From Coriobacteriia bacterium (GTDB taxonomy: Bacteria > Actinomycetota > Coriobacteriia > Anaerosomatales > Anaerosomataceae): 64,000 nt of DNA. The stretch lies in contig JAUSBY010000002.1 in NCBI GenBank assembly GCA_030651765.1, positions 1 through 64,000 on the forward strand. The letters run 5' to 3'. Both the position numbers and the translations under genes were made by a program. Positions 6,979 to 16,397 of this stretch are shown here, one piece after another. Positions within the stretch are counted from its first letter, which is position 1; the number at the start of each line of letters is the position of its first letter. The notes under the pieces are model-generated. The model had not been told where the DNA came from, made no database searches, and saw only the letters and a list, made by a program, of their open reading frames with translations.

Positions 6979-8112
6979 ATGGCCGACAAGGACTACTACG
7001 ACATACTCGGCGTGCCGAAGACGGCGACCGCGGATGAGATCAAGAAGGCGTTCCGCAAGCAGGCGCGCAAGCACCATCCCGACGCAGGTGGCTCCGAGGC
7101 GAAGTTCAAGGAGCTCAACGAGGCGTACGAGGTGCTCTCCGACGTGGAGAAGCGCACGCAGTACGACACGTACGGTCGCTACTTCGGCGGGAACATGCCG
7201 CCGGGCGGTGGTGCGCCGGGTGGTTCGGGCGCCGGTTGGCCCGGCGGGGGCTTCCCCGGTGGCGCCGGCGGGTACCAGACCGTCGACGCGGGCGATCTCG
7301 GCGACCTGTTCGGGAACCTCTTCGGCGGTGCGGGTGGTGGCGTAGGCGGGCCACGGCGCAGGAGTGCGCACCGCGGCGCGGACCTGCAGTACGACCTGAC
7401 CCTGAGCTTCGATGAGGCACTAGCTGGTACGTCGACCAAGGCGGACGTCAGGCGGACCGAGGCGTGCGCCACCTGCAAAGGCACGGGTGCCCGGCCCGGG
7501 ACGAGTCCCACGGCCTGCCCGACGTGCTCGGGCAGCGGGCACGTCACGCAGGGCCAGGGCGTGTTTGGCTTCTCCCGGCCATGCCCGCGGTGCGGCGGCA
7601 CCGGGAAGATCGTCGAGCACCCGTGCAGCACGTGCAAGGGCAAGGCCAAGGTCGTGCGTGTCAAACCGCTCACCGTGAACATCCCGCCAGGGGTGACCGA
7701 CGGCGGCAAGCTTCGTTTCGCCGGCAAGGGCGAGCCTGGCGAGGGTGGTGGTCCGGCGGGCGACCTGTACGTCGTGACGCGCATCGAGCCGCACGCGTAC
7801 TTCACCCGCGACGGCGCCGACGTACTGCTGGACCTGCCGGTGACGATCGCCGAGGTCGCACTTGGTGCTGAGGTCACCGTGCCCACGCCCGACGGCGGCA
7901 AGGTGAAACTCAAAGTCGCGCCCGGTACGGCCGACGGCAAGGTGCTGCGCGTGCCGGGAAAGGGCGCACCCAGGCTCAAGGGCAAGGGCACCGGCGACCT
8001 CAAGGTGCGGGTGCGAATCGCGGTCCCGCAGAAGCTCAGCGCCGAACAGAAGGAACTGCTGAAGCGTTTCGAGTCCTCTCGTGACGAGGACGTACGCGCG
8101 CATATCGTGTGA
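6979..8112 (+). CDS. dnaJ: Chaperone DnaJ (Hsp40)
   Basis: 377 residues with the full type I layout. The J-domain has the HPD motif (KHHPDAGG) that triggers DnaK ATP hydrolysis. A Gly/Phe/Pro-rich linker spans about residues 70-120. The zinc domain has four CxxCxG repeats ([32 protein letters not shown]). Substrate-binding beta domains follow. AAGGAG overlaps the grpE stop. Fits the actinobacterial dnaK-grpE-dnaJ-hspR order. Confidence 0.98.
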   Translation: MADKDYYDILGVPKTATADEIKKAFRKQARKHHPDAGGSEAKFKELNEAYEVLSDVEKRTQYDTYGRYFGGNMPPGGGAPGGSGAGWPGGGFPGGAGGYQTVDAGDLGDLFGNLFGGAGGGVGGPRRRSAHRGADLQYDLTLSFDEALAGTSTKADVRRTEACATCKGTGARPGTSPTACPTCSGSGHVTQGQGVFGFSRPCPRCGGTGKIVEHPCSTCKGKAKVVRVKPLTVNIPPGVTDGGKLRFAGKGEPGEGGGPAGDLYVVTRIEPHAYFTRDGADVLLDLPVTIAEVALGAEVTVPTPDGGKVKLKVAPGTADGKVLRVPGKGAPRLKGKGTGDLKVRVRIAVPQKLSAEQKELLKRFESSRDEDVRAHIV

Positions 8113-8128
8113 GGAAGGAGGTCCGGCC

Positions 8129-8542
8129 GTGGTCAAACAGCAACGAGGCAGTGGCAAGGATCGGCCGGTCTACATGATCAGTGTGGCGGCCGAGTTGGCC
8201 GGTGTGCATCCGCAGACGCTCCGCATCTACGAGCGCAAGATGCTCGTCCAGCCCACTCGTTCGCCAGGCGGCACGAGACTCTACTCGGAGGCCGACATCG
8301 AGCGGCTGCGGCTCATCCAGCGCCTGACGCAAGACGAGGGCGTCAATCTGGCGGGCGTGATGCGGATCATCGAGCTCGAGATGGAGAGAGAGCGGCTCGA
8401 GGCCAGGCTTGCCGAGGCCGAAGCGGCAGCCTCGCAGGCCGAGGTGCGGCTCGCCCAGGAGATCAACGAGTTCCGCCGTTCGATGCGTGCCGACATCGTG
8501 CACGTACCCCGCGGCGGGATCGTACGGAGGAACGAGCGATGA
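8129..8542 (+). CDS. hspR: MerR-family heat-shock repressor HspR
   Basis: 137 residues. The MerR-type winged helix (about residues 11-80) contains '[23 protein letters not shown]' motifs in pieces typical of HspR ('HPQTLRIYE', '[14 protein letters not shown]'). A coiled coil (about 80-115) is followed by a basic tail. HspR binds HAIR sites to repress chaperone genes; a HAIR-like site overlaps the dnaK promoter. GTG at 8129 was chosen because AGGAAGGAGG (8112-8120) stands 8 bases upstream; the longer frame overlaps dnaJ. Position directly after dnaJ matches Streptomyces and Mycobacterium. Confidence 0.93.
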   Translation: MVKQQRGSGKDRPVYMISVAAELAGVHPQTLRIYERKMLVQPTRSPGGTRLYSEADIERLRLIQRLTQDEGVNLAGVMRIIELEMERERLEARLAEAEAAASQAEVRLAQEINEFRRSMRADIVHVPRGGIVRRNER

Positions 8543-8616
8543 GCGATTCGCGCAGCGCCCTCGTGCGGTGGCTCGAGGCCGTGCGTGCGGGTGAGATTTC
8601 CGGAGGCCCGCTGTGA
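8539..8616 (+). CDS. Small 25-residue ORF overlapping the hspR stop
   Basis: ATG at 8539 overlaps the hspR TGA (ATGA), with CGGAGG (8525-8530) eight bases upstream. The product would be [20 protein letters not shown] plus SGGPL. Start context and codon use look coding, and the composition resembles a short amphipathic helix. No family recognised; it could be a translated tail with no function. Confidence 0.35.
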   Translation: MSDSRSALVRWLEAVRAGEISGGPL

Positions 8617-8674
8617 ATGCTCGTCGCGTGGGTGTACTCACGCGTCATGAAGAACAGAACGGCGCCGGCCTGAA

Positions 8675-8708
8675 CGGTCAGGCGGTAGCCCGTGAGGCTG
8701 CCTGACCG
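8675..8708 (+). terminator. Bulged hairpin between hspR and clpB
   Basis: CGGTCAGGC (8675-8683) pairs with GCCTGACCG (8700-8708), and AGCC/GGCT extends the stem after a 3-base bulge, giving about 13 bp with a 5-base loop. Probably ends or attenuates the dnaK operon before clpB; no T-run follows. Confidence 0.5.
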
Positions 8709-8744
8709 TGAGCCGGGCTGTGAGGCTCATTGGAGTTGGTACCG

Positions 8745-11348
8745 ATGCGGTTGGACAAGCTGACAGTCAAGGCGCAGGAGGCGCTGCAGGCGGCATCCGG
8801 CATCGCCGATGATGCATCCTCTCAGGTCATTGAGCCCGAGCACCTGCTGAAGGCGCTTCTGGATGCCGCCGAGGGCATCGTGCGTCCCATCGTGCAGAAA
8901 GTCGGCGCTGACGCCGATCTTATCGAGGCCGAGGTGACCTCGGCCATCGCCGCGATGCCGAAGGTGAGCGGCAGCGGCGTGAGCGGGCCCGCGGGCATCG
9001 GTCCGCGGACCAACACGGTTCTCGGCGACGCGTTCAAGCACGCCGAGAAACTGAAAGACGCGTACGTGTCCACCGAGCACCTGCTTGTGGCGATCGCCGA
9101 CGACAAGGGCGAGGCGGGGCGGATCCTCGCACGTGCGGGCGTCACGGCCAAGCGCCTGCTCGAGGCGCTCGAGGAGCTACGCGCGGGCGCGAGGGTGACC
9201 GACCAGAATCCCGAAGCGCAGTTCCAGGCGCTCGAGCGGTTCAGCCGCAACCTCACGGCTGCCGCGCGTGACGGCAAGCTCGATCCGGTCATCGGCCGAA
9301 CCGAGGAGATCCGCCGCGTCATCCAGGTGCTGTCGCGCCGCACGAAGAACAACCCGGTGCTCATCGGCGAGCCGGGCACCGGCAAGACCGCCATCGTCGA
9401 GGGGCTCGCGCAGCGCATCGTGGCCGGTGACGTGCCCTCGACCCTCCGCGACAAGGACGTGGTGTCGCTCGATCTCGGCGCGATGGTCGCCGGCGCCAAG
9501 TACCGCGGCGAGTTCGAGGACCGCCTGAAGGCCGTGCTCCGCGAGATCGAGCAGGCCGAGGGTCGGCTCGTTCTCTTCATCGACGAGCTTCACACGCTGG
9601 TGGGCGCGGGCGCCGCCGAGGGATCGATGGACGCCTCCAATATGCTCAAGCCCGCGCTCGCACGGGGCGAGCTCCACGCTATCGGTGCGACAACACTCGA
9701 CGAGTACCGCGAGCACATCGAGAAGGACGCGGCGCTCGAGCGGCGCTTCCAGCCGGTGTTCGTCGGCGAGCCGAGCCTGGAGGACACCATCGCGATCCTG
9801 CGCGGCCTCAAGGAGCGCTACGAGGTACACCACGGCGTGCGCATCGCCGACGGCGCCATCGTAGCGGCCGCCACACTGTCTGACCGCTACATCGCCGATC
9901 GCTTCCTGCCCGACAAGGCGATCGACCTCATCGATGAGGCGGCCTCGCGGCTGCGCATAGAGATCGACTCGATGCCCGAGGAGATCGACCGGCTCGACCG
10001 CCAGGTTCGGCAACTGCAGATCGAAGAGCAGGCGCTGCAGAAGGAGACCGACGCCGTCTCGGCGGAGCGGCTCGACGCGCTGCGAGCAGAGATGGCCGAG
10101 CTCAACGAGGAGCTCTCCGGTCTCAAGGCCCGCTGGGAGAGCGAGCGCGGGGTCATCACCGAGGTTCAGCGCCTGAAGGCCGAGCTCGACGAGGCGCGCC
10201 TCGATGGCGAACGTGCCGAGCGCGAGGGCGACCTCTCGCGCGCGGCCGAGATCCGCTACGGGCGCATCCCCGGGCTTGAGGGCGAACTGACCGAGGCCGA
10301 CGCTCGTCTGCGCGAGCTGCAGGCAGGCTCGGCGATGCTGCGCGAGGAGGTCACCGAGACCGAGATCGCCGAGGTCGTCGGCGCATGGACCGGAATCCCG
10401 GTGTCGCGCCTCATGCAGGGCGAGTTGCAGAAGCTCGCGACTCTCGAGGAGCATCTACACGAGCGTGTGATCGGTCAGGACGAGGCTGTCTCTGCCGTCG
10501 CGGGCGCCGTCCGGCGCTCGCGCGCGGGCCTCTCGGACCCCGATCGGCCCATCGGCAGCTTCCTGTTCCTCGGCCCCACCGGCGTGGGCAAGACCGAGCT
10601 CGCCCGGACGCTCGCGGCGTTCCTGTTCGACGACGAGCGTTCGATGGTACGCATCGACATGAGCGAGTACATGGAGAAGTTCAGCGTGCAGCGCCTGATC
10701 GGCGCGCCTCCGGGTTACGTCGGCTACGAGGAAGGTGGCCAGCTCACCGAGTCGGTACGGCGGCGCCCGTACAGCGTGATCCTGCTCGACGAGATCGAGA
10801 AGGCGCATCCGGACGTGTTCAACGTGCTGCTCCAGGTGCTCGACGACGGCCGTCTCACCGATGGACAGGGCCGCGTGGTGAGCTTCAAGAACGCCATCGT
10901 GGTCATGACGAGCAACGTCGGCAGCCAGTACATCACCGAGTTCGCTAAGAGCGGCGACGAGGCCGCCATGCGCGCGATGCTCGAGGAGGCGCTCCGCGCG
11001 ACGTTCCGGCCGGAGTTCTTGAACCGCGTGGACGATGTGGTGGTGTTCCACTCGCTGTCGATGGAGCAACTCGCGAAGATCGTGGACCTGCAGCTGGCGC
11101 TGGTGCGCGAGCGGCTTGCTGACCGCAAGATCTCACTCGAGGTCACGCCGGCGGCTGCCGAGCGGCTCGCGCTCGACGGGTTTGATCCCGTGTACGGCGC
11201 ACGTCCGCTCAAGCGACTCATCCAGCGTGAGGTCGTCGATCGTGTGGCTCGTGAGCTGATAGAGGGCCGCGTGGTCGACGGCGACACCGTCACGATCGAC
11301 GTGGTCGACGATGAGATCGGCGTGCGTGGAATAGGGCACGTTGACTAG
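8745..11348 (+). CDS. clpB: ATP-dependent disaggregase ClpB
   Basis: 867-residue Hsp100 protein that works with DnaK-DnaJ-GrpE to dissolve aggregates. Clp N-domain repeats occupy about residues 1-145. NBD1 Walker A GEPGTGKT is near 208 and Walker B 'LFIDELHT' near 280. The coiled-coil middle domain spans about 410-530. NBD2 Walker A GPTGVGKT is near 610, with '[10 protein letters not shown]' downstream. The C-terminal D2-small domain is present. The middle domain separates it from ClpA/ClpC. I prefer ATG 8745, with GGAG nine bases upstream, over a TTG 15 bases earlier. No clear HAIR site is seen just upstream. Confidence 0.97.
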   Translation: MRLDKLTVKAQEALQAASGIADDASSQVIEPEHLLKALLDAAEGIVRPIVQKVGADADLIEAEVTSAIAAMPKVSGSGVSGPAGIGPRTNTVLGDAFKHAEKLKDAYVSTEHLLVAIADDKGEAGRILARAGVTAKRLLEALEELRAGARVTDQNPEAQFQALERFSRNLTAAARDGKLDPVIGRTEEIRRVIQVLSRRTKNNPVLIGEPGTGKTAIVEGLAQRIVAGDVPSTLRDKDVVSLDLGAMVAGAKYRGEFEDRLKAVLREIEQAEGRLVLFIDELHTLVGAGAAEGSMDASNMLKPALARGELHAIGATTLDEYREHIEKDAALERRFQPVFVGEPSLEDTIAILRGLKERYEVHHGVRIADGAIVAAATLSDRYIADRFLPDKAIDLIDEAASRLRIEIDSMPEEIDRLDRQVRQLQIEEQALQKETDAVSAERLDALRAEMAELNEELSGLKARWESERGVITEVQRLKAELDEARLDGERAEREGDLSRAAEIRYGRIPGLEGELTEADARLRELQAGSAMLREEVTETEIAEVVGAWTGIPVSRLMQGELQKLATLEEHLHERVIGQDEAVSAVAGAVRRSRAGLSDPDRPIGSFLFLGPTGVGKTELARTLAAFLFDDERSMVRIDMSEYMEKFSVQRLIGAPPGYVGYEEGGQLTESVRRRPYSVILLDEIEKAHPDVFNVLLQVLDDGRLTDGQGRVVSFKNAIVVMTSNVGSQYITEFAKSGDEAAMRAMLEEALRATFRPEFLNRVDDVVVFHSLSMEQLAKIVDLQLALVRERLADRKISLEVTPAAAERLALDGFDPVYGARPLKRLIQREVVDRVARELIEGRVVDGDTVTIDVVDDEIGVRGIGHVD

Positions 11349-11414
11349 AGGAGTGGAGCCGCTCGGCGGTACGTCATGCCGCCGTGCGGCGACGGATACG
11401 TGGAGGTGATGATC

Positions 11415-11864
11415 ATGGCGATCGTACGGTGGGACCCGTTCGGCGAGGCGCTGCGTATGCAGCGCGACATGGATCGTATCTTCTCCCGTCTCGGTGCGGC
11501 CGAGGTCGGGCCGGAAGGCGCGGTCGCGTGGATGCCCAAGATCGATGTGAAGCGCAAAGGCGATGACATCATCGTGCGCGCCGAACTGCCGGGCATCGAT
11601 CCGGAGGGAGTCGAGGTCGAGGTGACCGACGGCGTGCTCACGATCCGCGGCGAGCGTCTCCAGGAGGAGCGGCAGGAGGGCGAGGACTGGCTCGTGTGCG
11701 AGAGTTGCTACGGCAGCTTCGAGCGCTCGCTCACCATCCCCGAGAGCGTGGATGCCTCGGCGATCACAGCCGAGTACACCGACGGCATCCTCGAGGTGCA
11801 GGTTCCCAAGGCGCTTGAGGCGGTGCGTCCGAAGACGACGAAGATCGAGGTCGGGAAGAAGTAG
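11415..11864 (+). CDS. Small heat-shock protein, Hsp20/alpha-crystallin family
   Basis: 149 residues. Begins 'MAIVRWDPFGEALRMQRDMD', typical of bacterial Hsp20. The alpha-crystallin domain runs from about residue 45 to 135, with 'PKIDVKRKGDDIIVRAELPG' and the strand 'TDGILEVQVPK' (variant of the A-x-x-x-n-GvL motif). The C-terminal extension is short and basic. It holds unfolding proteins for ClpB/DnaK. GGAGG (11402-11406) selects ATG 11415. It follows clpB by 66 bases and may share its transcript. Confidence 0.95.
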   Translation: MAIVRWDPFGEALRMQRDMDRIFSRLGAAEVGPEGAVAWMPKIDVKRKGDDIIVRAELPGIDPEGVEVEVTDGVLTIRGERLQEERQEGEDWLVCESCYGSFERSLTIPESVDASAITAEYTDGILEVQVPKALEAVRPKTTKIEVGKK

Positions 11865-11907
11865 CTGATTCGGCCGTGCAGGGATCGCCAGCGGCGAGTG
11901 AGACGGA

Positions 11908-11936
11908 GGGGGCCTCGGCCTTGATGCCAGGCCCCC
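11908..11936 (+). terminator. Hairpin terminator after hsp20
   Basis: GGGGGCCT (11908-11915) pairs with AGGCCCCC (11929-11936), 8 bp, 44 bases after the hsp20 stop, followed by CCCCTTCC and later TTTTCT. Confidence 0.6.
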
Positions 11937-11975
11937 GGCGCCCCTTCCAGACTTTTCTGTGAACGGTGTTACTGA

Positions 11976-12007
11976 ACCCACGCAAAGGCGATAAGGTTAC
12001 CGTGGGT
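11976..12007 (+). promoter_or_regulatory. Inverted repeat upstream of the YbjN-like gene
   Basis: ACCCACG (11976-11982) and CGTGGGT (12001-12007) form a 7-bp dyad with an 18-base centre that contains GCGATAAGG. It is 31 bases before the next start codon; operator or leader hairpin. Confidence 0.3.
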
Positions 12008-12037
12008 GCACGTTACACGCGATGTGAGGGGGAGACC

Positions 12038-12457
12038 ATGGTGGATAAGGATTCAGTCGGCAGGCGCATCGGATCTGTGCTCGATGAGGCCGGACTCAAG
12101 TACCAGCTCGACAAGGATGGCGACTACTGGGTGCCCTTCGAGGACGCCATCGTCTTCGTCGGTCCCGCCGTCATGGGCGAGATCTCGGTCGCGAAGGTCT
12201 GGGCCTACGTCGCCGTCGATGTCACCGGTGACACGGCCTCACTGCTCAGCTATCTCAACGAGCAGAACTGCAAGATGATCTTCGGCAAGCTGTGCTGGTA
12301 TCCGGAGACCAAGAAGGTCATCTTCGAGTCTCCCGTCGTGGCCGACGCGCTCGACAAGCCCGAACTGCAGATCGCGGTGCTCATCGCTGCCAAGTCCACC
12401 GACGATTTCAACGACGTCATCGTGGAGCGCTGGGGCGGCAAGAAGTTCACCGTCTAG
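12038..12457 (+). CDS. YbjN-like domain protein
   Basis: 139 residues, cytoplasmic, acidic, no signal or membrane segment. It has the YbjN/type III chaperone-like fold pattern: an N-terminal helix 'VGRRIGSVLDEAGLKYQ', strands around 'VFVGPAVMG', and a C-terminal helix. Members are small peptide-binding or sensory proteins, often stress-linked in Actinomycetota, but the biochemical role is not established. ATG 12038 has GAGGGGGAG just upstream. It sits alone between two hairpins, so it is likely monocistronic. Confidence 0.6.
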   Translation: MVDKDSVGRRIGSVLDEAGLKYQLDKDGDYWVPFEDAIVFVGPAVMGEISVAKVWAYVAVDVTGDTASLLSYLNEQNCKMIFGKLCWYPETKKVIFESPVVADALDKPELQIAVLIAAKSTDDFNDVIVERWGGKKFTV

Positions 12458-12509
12458 CCACTCGCCGTTGGCGTACCACGGCGTATGCCGACGTGTCGGG
12501 TATATGGTA

Positions 12510-12535
12510 GGAAGGCCCCGGGTCCGGGGCCTTCC
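12510..12535 (+). terminator. Strong hairpin terminator after the YbjN-like gene
   Basis: GGAAGGCCCCG (12510-12520) and CGGGGCCTTCC (12525-12535), a perfect 11-bp stem with a 4-base loop, 52 bases past the stop; followed by GTCTG rather than T-run. Confidence 0.7.
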
Positions 12536-12554
12536 GTCTGCAGGGGGAGAGTAC

Positions 12555-13667
12555 GTGGACGTGGAAGCGAAGTTCGCACTGGCGGGCGTGACAGCCCGGA
12601 CCCCGCTTGCCGAGGCCGCGCCTGCGATGCTGCGCGCCAAGGCGGAGCCGCTGTTCGAGCTCGAGGCGGCCGCGCGTGGCGGCGCAGACGCCGATGCGGT
12701 ACACGATATGCGCGTCGCGTCTCGCAGGCTCCGTGAGGTCATGCGGCTGCTCGCGCCGCTCTACCCGTCCCGCGACTTCCGCCGCTGGTACCGCCGCGCT
12801 CGCAGCATCACGCGTGCCCTCGGTCCGGTGCGCGACTCCGACGTCTTCATCGAAGAGTTCGGTGCGCTCGGCCGGCGTCTCGGCGAGGGCGGCAAGCGTG
12901 CGGTCACCTTCATGCTCGGCTACCGGATGGGCCAGCGCGAGGCCGAGCTCGAGGCCCTGAACGACGCGCTCTCCCGGCTCGATCTGGCCGAACGCCGGGC
13001 ATCGTTCACGAAGATGGCGGGTTCGATCGCCGAGTCGTCCGATGCGGGCCGTTCGCTCGCGGAGTTCGCCCACGCGGCAGTGGCCGAGCGCGCGACGGTC
13101 GTCTTTGACGCGCAGCCGGCCGCGCTCGCGGAGGCCGACATCGAGGCGCAGCATGCACTGCGCATCGATTACAAGCGCCTGCGCTACGCGGTCGAGGCGT
13201 TCGCGCCCTGCTATGGGGATGAGTTTGGGCAGTTGCACGGCACGCTCACGGCATTCCAGGACACGCTCGGAGAGCTTCATGACCTGCATGTGTTCGCCGA
13301 CATGGTGCGCTCGCCCGAGCGCGTCGAGGCCGCCTTGCGTGCCGGCGTCAGCGAGAACGATCTGGCCGAAGTGGCCGCGCTACTGGACGCACTCGCGCGG
13401 GAGCGGTTCGCCGCGTTCACCGCGTTGGTGTCTGAGCACCCCGCTGCGTCGCTGTTCACGATGCTTCTGCGACCGCTGGAGCCGCCGAGGAGCGCCGCGC
13501 CGGGTTCGGCGGATGACGTCGCCATGTACGAGGAGCTGCCTATCGCCTCGCCTGTGATCGTCGGCGATGAGCCGTGGGCGGTCAGTTGGGATGGCACCGG
13601 CGAGATCTTGGGAAGTGAATCGGCGGCGGTGTGGGATCGTGAGGGTGCGTCCGATCCTGACCGGTGA
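12555..13667 (+). CDS. CHAD domain protein
   Basis: 370 residues. CHAD domains are helical bundles with conserved histidines that bind polyphosphate. Typical marks are 'DAVHDMRVASRRLREVMRLL' in the first bundle, 'GPVRDSDVFIEE' and, in the second bundle, 'HALRIDYKRLRYAVEAF' and 'LGELHDLHVF'. The C-terminal ~60 residues are unlike CHAD and acidic. GTG 12555 was chosen with GGGGGAG 5-6 bases upstream. A CYTH protein lies 0.7 kb downstream; CHAD and CYTH are often linked to polyphosphate metabolism, and a Ppx/GppA protein is also encoded in this window. Confidence 0.9.
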   Translation: MDVEAKFALAGVTARTPLAEAAPAMLRAKAEPLFELEAAARGGADADAVHDMRVASRRLREVMRLLAPLYPSRDFRRWYRRARSITRALGPVRDSDVFIEEFGALGRRLGEGGKRAVTFMLGYRMGQREAELEALNDALSRLDLAERRASFTKMAGSIAESSDAGRSLAEFAHAAVAERATVVFDAQPAALAEADIEAQHALRIDYKRLRYAVEAFAPCYGDEFGQLHGTLTAFQDTLGELHDLHVFADMVRSPERVEAALRAGVSENDLAEVAALLDALARERFAAFTALVSEHPAASLFTMLLRPLEPPRSAAPGSADDVAMYEELPIASPVIVGDEPWAVSWDGTGEILGSESAAVWDREGASDPDR

Positions 13668-13714
13668 CCCGTTACCCGTCGGCGTAGGCGCTGCGACTCA
13701 CCGCAGGGCGCGTA

Positions 13715-14143
13715 CTAGATGCTCTTGTGCCGCCCGAGCAGGCGGTCGATCGCGCCCAACGCCTTGAGCTGTTCGACCCGCGCACGCTGCACCTCGAGTT
13801 CGGCGGCCATGGTCCCGGTCCGCTCGCGCTCGAACTCGAGCGCCTTCTGCTGTTCCTGGGCCACCGCGCGCGCCCATGCGACCTGCGCGAGCAAGTTCGC
13901 CCGGTCGGCCTCAAGGCGCTCGATACGGGCGAGGGCGGTCGTGTCGTCGCTGCCGCCGGAGGCATTGTCCTTGAGCGCACGCAGCGTCTCGACCTCCGCA
14001 TCGCCGAGCAGGAACCGGCCGTTGCGCTTGCTGCCCGTGCGAGCGGGCGTGATGACCGATGCAGCGATCTGCCGGCGCACCCACTTGGGCGTGGCGCCCA
14101 ATGCCTCGGCGGCCTGCTTCACGCTCATGCCCTGCTTGGCCAT
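13715..14143 (-). CDS. Small helix-turn-helix DNA-binding protein with coiled coil
   Basis: 142 residues. An N-terminal helix-turn-helix ('MSVKQAAEALGATPKWVRRQI', excisionase/MerR-like) is followed by a beta-wing 'GSKRNGRFLLGDAEVETLRAL' and a long coiled coil (about residues 70-130). It lacks a visible ligand-binding domain, so it may dimerise through the coil and act as a local regulator. ATG 14143 has GAGGGGGC upstream. It is convergent with the CHAD gene and divergent from CYTH, so the 248-base gap to CYTH may contain its operator; that gap shows a CGTGT-AGC-ACACG dyad and little else. Confidence 0.7.
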   Translation of the reverse strand: MAKQGMSVKQAAEALGATPKWVRRQIAASVITPARTGSKRNGRFLLGDAEVETLRALKDNASGGSDDTTALARIERLEADRANLLAQVAWARAVAQEQQKALEFERERTGTMAAELEVQRARVEQLKALGAIDRLLGRHKSI

Positions 14144-14391
14144 ATGGCCTGCCCCCTCGGTCGTCGCGCACCGCCTGGTCCGATTGTAGCGGAGCCGGAG
14201 GTGGTGTTGGAGATACGTGTGTCGGGAGCGCGAAGTGTGGGTTCGTGTAGCACACGGGGGGGTGCGGAGCATGCGCGGCACGCATATGTAACACTTGAGG
14301 TGCGTGAACGTCTCCCGAGTGTGGAACAAACAGGCATGATGACCGGAGGCCGCACCGGTCCCGAGCACCCGCATCTCGATGGAGGACCACC

Positions 14392-14868
14392 ATGGAGATC
14401 GAGCGCAAGTTCCTGGTAGGATCCGCGGCGCCGGACCTGTCGCGGTACCCCTCGGCGTTCCTGCGCCAGGGGTATCTTGCTGTCGGGCCGAGTGGCGAGG
14501 TGCGCATCCGCGACTCGGACGGGCACTTCATGATCGCCGTGAAGTCTCACGGAGGCATCGCGCGCGAAGAACACGAGGTCGCCATCACGCGAGAGCAGTT
14601 CGACGTACTGTGGCCCGCGACCCATGGCCGTCGCGTCGAGAAGCGCCGTTTCATCATCAAAGACAGGAAGCACGCGTTCCAATTCGACCTCTATGCGGGG
14701 AAGCTCGCCGGGCTCGCGGTCGTCGAGGTCGAGTTCGAGACCATCGACGAGGCGCTTGCATTCGATCGGCCCGCGTGGTTCGGGCGCGAGGTCACCAAGG
14801 ACGCGTGCTACCGCAACTCGGCGCTTGCGCTGCAAGGGTTGCCGGAGGATGCAGACGTCGCGAGCTAA
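14392..14868 (+). CDS. CYTH domain protein (triphosphate tunnel metalloenzyme family)
   Basis: 158 residues beginning 'MEIERKFLV', the ExExK motif of the CYTH/TTM family. Further tunnel residues occur in 'EVRIRDSDG' and 'IAVKSHGG', 'EEHEVAI', 'RRVEKRRFII' and 'VVEVEFET'. The family hydrolyses triphosphorylated substrates (PPPi, ThTP, nucleotide triphosphates) with Mg/Mn; the substrate here is unknown. GGAGG stands before the ATG. Its nearness to CHAD suggests inorganic polyphosphate or PPPi metabolism. Confidence 0.9.
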   Translation: MEIERKFLVGSAAPDLSRYPSAFLRQGYLAVGPSGEVRIRDSDGHFMIAVKSHGGIAREEHEVAITREQFDVLWPATHGRRVEKRRFIIKDRKHAFQFDLYAGKLAGLAVVEVEFETIDEALAFDRPAWFGREVTKDACYRNSALALQGLPEDADVAS

Positions 14869-14987
14869 GCGCTCTCGCGACCCGTGCCGCCGTGGGTCTG
14901 TCACGGTTTCGCGCAAGACACATCGCCCGGCTTCCGGCATACTGGCCTGCGACCGTCTCGTACTCGTGCTGTCTGGGGGCACTGGGC

Positions 14988-16265
14988 ATGGAGGCTGCTT
15001 CCGCCACGCGCGGCTGGATCGTTACGCTCGCAGGTCTGGGTATCAACCTCGCACTCGGCGTCCTGTACGCCTGGAGCGTCGTGGCCAAGGTCCTCAAGAC
15101 CTCTGTGGCCGATGGAGGGTGGGGCTGGAGCGCCGGTGAGGCGAACATGCCCTACGCCGTCGCCGTCGGCGTGTTCGCGCTCTCGATGGTCTTTGCCGGT
15201 CGCGCGCAGGACCGTCTCGGGCCGCGGATCGTGGCCACCTTCGGCGGCGCGCTCACCGGTATTGGGATGATCGTGGCGAGTCTCGCCACGGCTGAGCGCG
15301 CGTGGCCGGTGCTCGTGGGCTTCGGGTTGATGGCGGGCGCCGGCATCGGGCTCGGCTACGCCGCGGCCACACCTGCGGCGGTCAAGTGGTTCCCGCCCGA
15401 GCGCAAGGGGCTCATCACGGGGCTCGTCGTCTCCGGCTTCGGGCTCGCGAGCGTGTACATCGCGCCGCTGACGCAGTGGCTGCTCGGTGGCTACGGCATC
15501 GCTGCGACGTTCCGAATCCTGGGCGTGGCGTTTCTCGTGGGTACGGTCGGCCTCGCGCAGCTGCTTGTTAACCCTCCCGAGGGGTACGTCGCGGCCGGTG
15601 CCGCGTCGGGCGCCGGCGTCTCGGCGCGCGACGCGGTCGAGTACGACTGGCGGGACATGGTGCGCACGAAGCAGTTCGCGTTGCTGTGGCTCATGTATGC
15701 GTTCTCGGCGTTCGCCGGGCTGATGATCATCGGGCACATGGCGACGATCGCGGCACTCCAGATGCCGGAGCTCACGCTCGGCTTCGCGCTCGTGGCGGTG
15801 CTCGCCGTGGGCAATGCCGCCGGCCGTGTGGTGGCCGGGATCGCGTCTGATCGCATCGGTGAGGTGAAGACGATGTTCGCGGTGTTCGTGCTGCAGGCGG
15901 TCATGATGGGCCTGCTCTTCGTGGCGGGCACCCCTGCGCTGCTCGTACCCGTGGCCGCTCTCGTCGGCTTCGGCTACGGGGCCAACCTCTCCCTGTTCCC
16001 GTCGACGACCGCCGGCTACTTCGGCACGCGGCACCTCGGGGTGAACTACGGGCTCGTGTTCACCGCCTGGGGGGTCGGTGGCGTCTTCGGCTCGATGACG
16101 GCGGGCTCGATCCTCGATTCGACCGGGAGCTATGCGCTTGCCTACGGTGTGGCTGCCACGCTGTGCCTGGCCGCCGCGGGCCTGACGTTCGTGACGAAAC
16201 CGCCGACGCCCGGCGAGGTCATCGGCTCCGGAGCGCAGCGGGCCGAGCGGCGCCGCGCAGCCTGA
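14988..16265 (+). CDS. MFS transporter, oxalate/formate antiporter (OFA) family
   Basis: 425 residues with about 12 membrane helices in two halves joined by a cytoplasmic loop near residue 210 ('SARDAVEYDWRDMVRT'). 'LGINLALGVLYAWSVV' in helix 1 and 'GLGYAAATPAAVKWFPPERKGLITG' features are typical of OFA-type monocarboxylate (oxalate, formate, lactate) transporters. The frame is open far upstream, but ATG 14988 starts at helix 1 with GGGGGC before it. The substrate is not determinable from sequence. It stands alone after CYTH. Confidence 0.85.
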   Translation: MEAASATRGWIVTLAGLGINLALGVLYAWSVVAKVLKTSVADGGWGWSAGEANMPYAVAVGVFALSMVFAGRAQDRLGPRIVATFGGALTGIGMIVASLATAERAWPVLVGFGLMAGAGIGLGYAAATPAAVKWFPPERKGLITGLVVSGFGLASVYIAPLTQWLLGGYGIAATFRILGVAFLVGTVGLAQLLVNPPEGYVAAGAASGAGVSARDAVEYDWRDMVRTKQFALLWLMYAFSAFAGLMIIGHMATIAALQMPELTLGFALVAVLAVGNAAGRVVAGIASDRIGEVKTMFAVFVLQAVMMGLLFVAGTPALLVPVAALVGFGYGANLSLFPSTTAGYFGTRHLGVNYGLVFTAWGVGGVFGSMTAGSILDSTGSYALAYGVAATLCLAAAGLTFVTKPPTPGEVIGSGAQRAERRRAA

Positions 16266-16397
16266 CCGCTCGTCGCCGTTCGTCCGTCGACGCGTGGTTG
16301 TCGTCACGCCGATGCCGTCTGTCACGCGGTGCCTGTAGCCTGCGGGTACGTATGCCGATAGCGTCAACAGTGGCGTACGACCACAGGTGAGCCGGGG

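Noticed and set aside
8617-8744. HAIR site directly before clpB
   Set aside because: Only an isolated ACTCA is present; no paired CTTGAGT-like arm at the right spacing.
11976-12007. Second c-di-GMP riboswitch (contains ACGCAAAGG)
   Set aside because: Lacks the GAAA tetraloop stem and the second arm; only a short string match.
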